Shown here piece by piece: positions 5,880 through 6,643 of a DNA stretch of 6,643 bases. The stretch is from the NCBI GenBank assembly GCA_964415245.1, contig CAYQAJ010000284.1:1-6643 (forward strand), given 5' to 3'. Source of the stretch: CAYQAJ01 sp964415245 (GTDB lineage Bacteria > Planctomycetota > Planctomycetia > Pirellulales > Pirellulaceae). Position 1 is the first letter of the stretch; every line of letters begins with the position of its first letter. Made by a program: the position numbers and the translations under genes. The notes under the pieces are model-generated. The model was given only the letters and a program-made list of their open reading frames with translations. It ran no database searches and had not been told where the DNA came from.

Positions 5880-5900
5880 AACTGGCGTTGCCGGTTTTTT
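5880..5900 (+). terminator. Intrinsic terminator without an upstream gene
   Basis: AACTGGC (5880-5886) pairs with GCCGGTT (5890-5896) in a 7-base-pair stem (one G-T pair) around the loop GTT. It runs into six Ts at 5895-5900, a classic rho-independent layout on the plus strand. No plus-strand gene lies upstream within this intergenic region. It sits 64 bases before the glycosyltransferase start, so it could be a leader attenuator or the end of a short non-coding transcript. Confidence 0.55.
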
Positions 5901-5964
5901 GCGTGGTCCCGTACACTTCCCGCCCACCCGTCGCCCCGATCGTCCGAATCACTAACCCGATGTG

Positions 5965-6643
5965 ATGATGAATCCACGATTCCAGCTCGTAACTCATTAC
6001 GCCTGCATCCTTGCCGTGGCCGGAGTCGTGCTCCTAGCCAACCTGGGTAAGGCGCGGCTATGGGATCAGGACGAACCCCGCAATGCCGGCTGCGCGCGGG
6101 AGATGCGCGAGCGCGGCGACTGGGTCGTGCCCTACTTCAACGGCGAGCTTCGCACAGCCAAACCCGTGCTGCTGTACTGGCTCATCATGTCGGCCTACGC
6201 GCTCTTGGGTCAAAGCGAGCTTGCCGCGCGGCTGCCGTCGGCGCTGCTAGGTATCGGCACGGTGCTCGCCACGTATCACATCGGTCGGCGGCTGTTCGAC
6301 AGCACGGCCGCACTCATCGGCGCCTTGGCGCTGGCCACTTGCCTGATGTTCGACGTAGCCGCCCGCGCCGCCACGCCCGATGCGGCCCTCATTTTCTTCG
6401 GCACCATGGCGATTCTTGCGTTCGTTCACGGCACGTTCCAGCCGCGCTCAGACGATGACGCAGAGAAGGCACCGCGGCTGCGATCACCCGGTCGGTTTTT
6501 TCCCGCCACCTGGCCGGCCGTTTTGCTGGTTTACGCGATGATGGGCTTGGCCGTGCTGGCGAAAGGGCCGGTCGGTCTTGTGCTGCCTACGGCCGTGATC
6601 GGCATGTTTCTGCTGATTGTGCGGCTTAACCCTTCGCGGTGGA
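5965..6643 (+). CDS. ArnT/PMT-like GT-C membrane glycosyltransferase, N-terminal part (C-terminus outside window)
   Basis: The open frame runs off the right edge after 226 codons. The family (Pfam PMT/PMT_2, ArnT-like) uses polyprenyl-phosphate sugars as donors and transfers the sugar to lipid or protein on the outer face of the cytoplasmic membrane. Numbered from the second of two tandem ATGs (5968), residues 10-27 form the first membrane span. WDQDEPRNA at 32-40 is the typical first-loop acidic motif expected at the active site, followed by GDWVVPYFNGELRTAKPVLLYW at 50-71, the usual conserved block. More hydrophobic spans lie at about 92-104, 115-130, 140-153, 182-198 and 201-219. ARAATPDAAL (132-141) and LAKGPVGLVLP (197-207) are further family signatures. 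A short Asp/Arg-rich loop at 160-176 interrupts the spans. Family members are usually 500-600 residues, so over half is missing. There is no clear ribosome site; the start could be 5965 or 5968, or the in-frame GTG at 5962. Confidence 0.88.
   Translation, partial: MMNPRFQLVTHYACILAVAGVVLLANLGKARLWDQDEPRNAGCAREMRERGDWVVPYFNGELRTAKPVLLYWLIMSAYALLGQSELAARLPSALLGIGTVLATYHIGRRLFDSTAALIGALALATCLMFDVAARAATPDAALIFFGTMAILAFVHGTFQPRSDDDAEKAPRLRSPGRFFPATWPAVLLVYAMMGLAVLAKGPVGLVLPTAVIGMFLLIVRLNPSRW

Larger units (their letters stand above)
5629..5964. other. Divergent intergenic region between PAP2 phosphatase and glycosyltransferase
   Basis: These 336 bases hold no credible gene. They contain the long imperfect inverted repeat at 5757-5835 and the intrinsic terminator at 5880-5900, listed separately. 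Promoters for both flanking genes must lie here, but none is clear; TTGAAC at 5850-5855 is an isolated -35-like word. Confidence 0.6.

Overview
The window is high-GC, gene-dense chromosomal DNA that reads most like a planctomycete, probably the Pirellulales/Rhodopirellula side of the group. That assignment is an inference. It rests on the small secreted protein with a secretin-like C-terminal motif, on the PrkA variant, and on intergenic repeats whose chance translations give NPxRxRG-like peptides, which I recall as typical of planctomycete genomes. No database search was possible.

Layout, left to right. (1) 1-1212, minus strand: the N-terminal 404 codons of a PrkA-family AAA+ serine protein kinase, cut by the window edge. 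(2) 1213-2076: an 860-base gene-poor stretch holding the PrkA leader, a small inverted repeat, three degenerate ~32-base repeat units and a pair of overlapping inverted repeats. (3) 2077-2505, minus: a stand-alone receiver-domain response regulator. (4) 2506-2886: a divergent promoter region with a perfect 11-base tandem repeat. (5) 2887-3957, plus: a Gfo/Idh/MocA-type NAD(P)-dependent oxidoreductase. (6) 3958-4079: two inverted copies of one REP-like hairpin between convergent genes. (7) 4080-4781, minus: a small exported protein of unknown function. (8) 4903-5628, minus: a PAP2-type membrane phosphatase, probably co-transcribed with the gene before it. (9) 5629-5964: a divergent intergenic region with a long imperfect inverted repeat and an intrinsic terminator that has no gene in front of it. 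(10) 5965-6643, plus: the N-terminal part of an ArnT/PMT-like (GT-C) membrane glycosyltransferase, cut by the window edge.

The genes do not form one pathway. PrkA and the response regulator are both signalling proteins on the same strand, but 860 bases separate them. The PAP2 phosphatase and the GT-C glycosyltransferase are divergent neighbours, and both families act on polyprenyl-phosphate or lipid-phosphate substrates at the membrane, so a shared envelope role is possible but unproven.

I found no defence system, CRISPR array, transposase, tRNA or rRNA. The most interesting content is intergenic: a REP-like inverted pair whose stem differences are compensatory, a second REPIN-like palindrome, an orphan terminator and a possible 11-base-period operator. 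I do not see a clear undescribed multi-gene system here.
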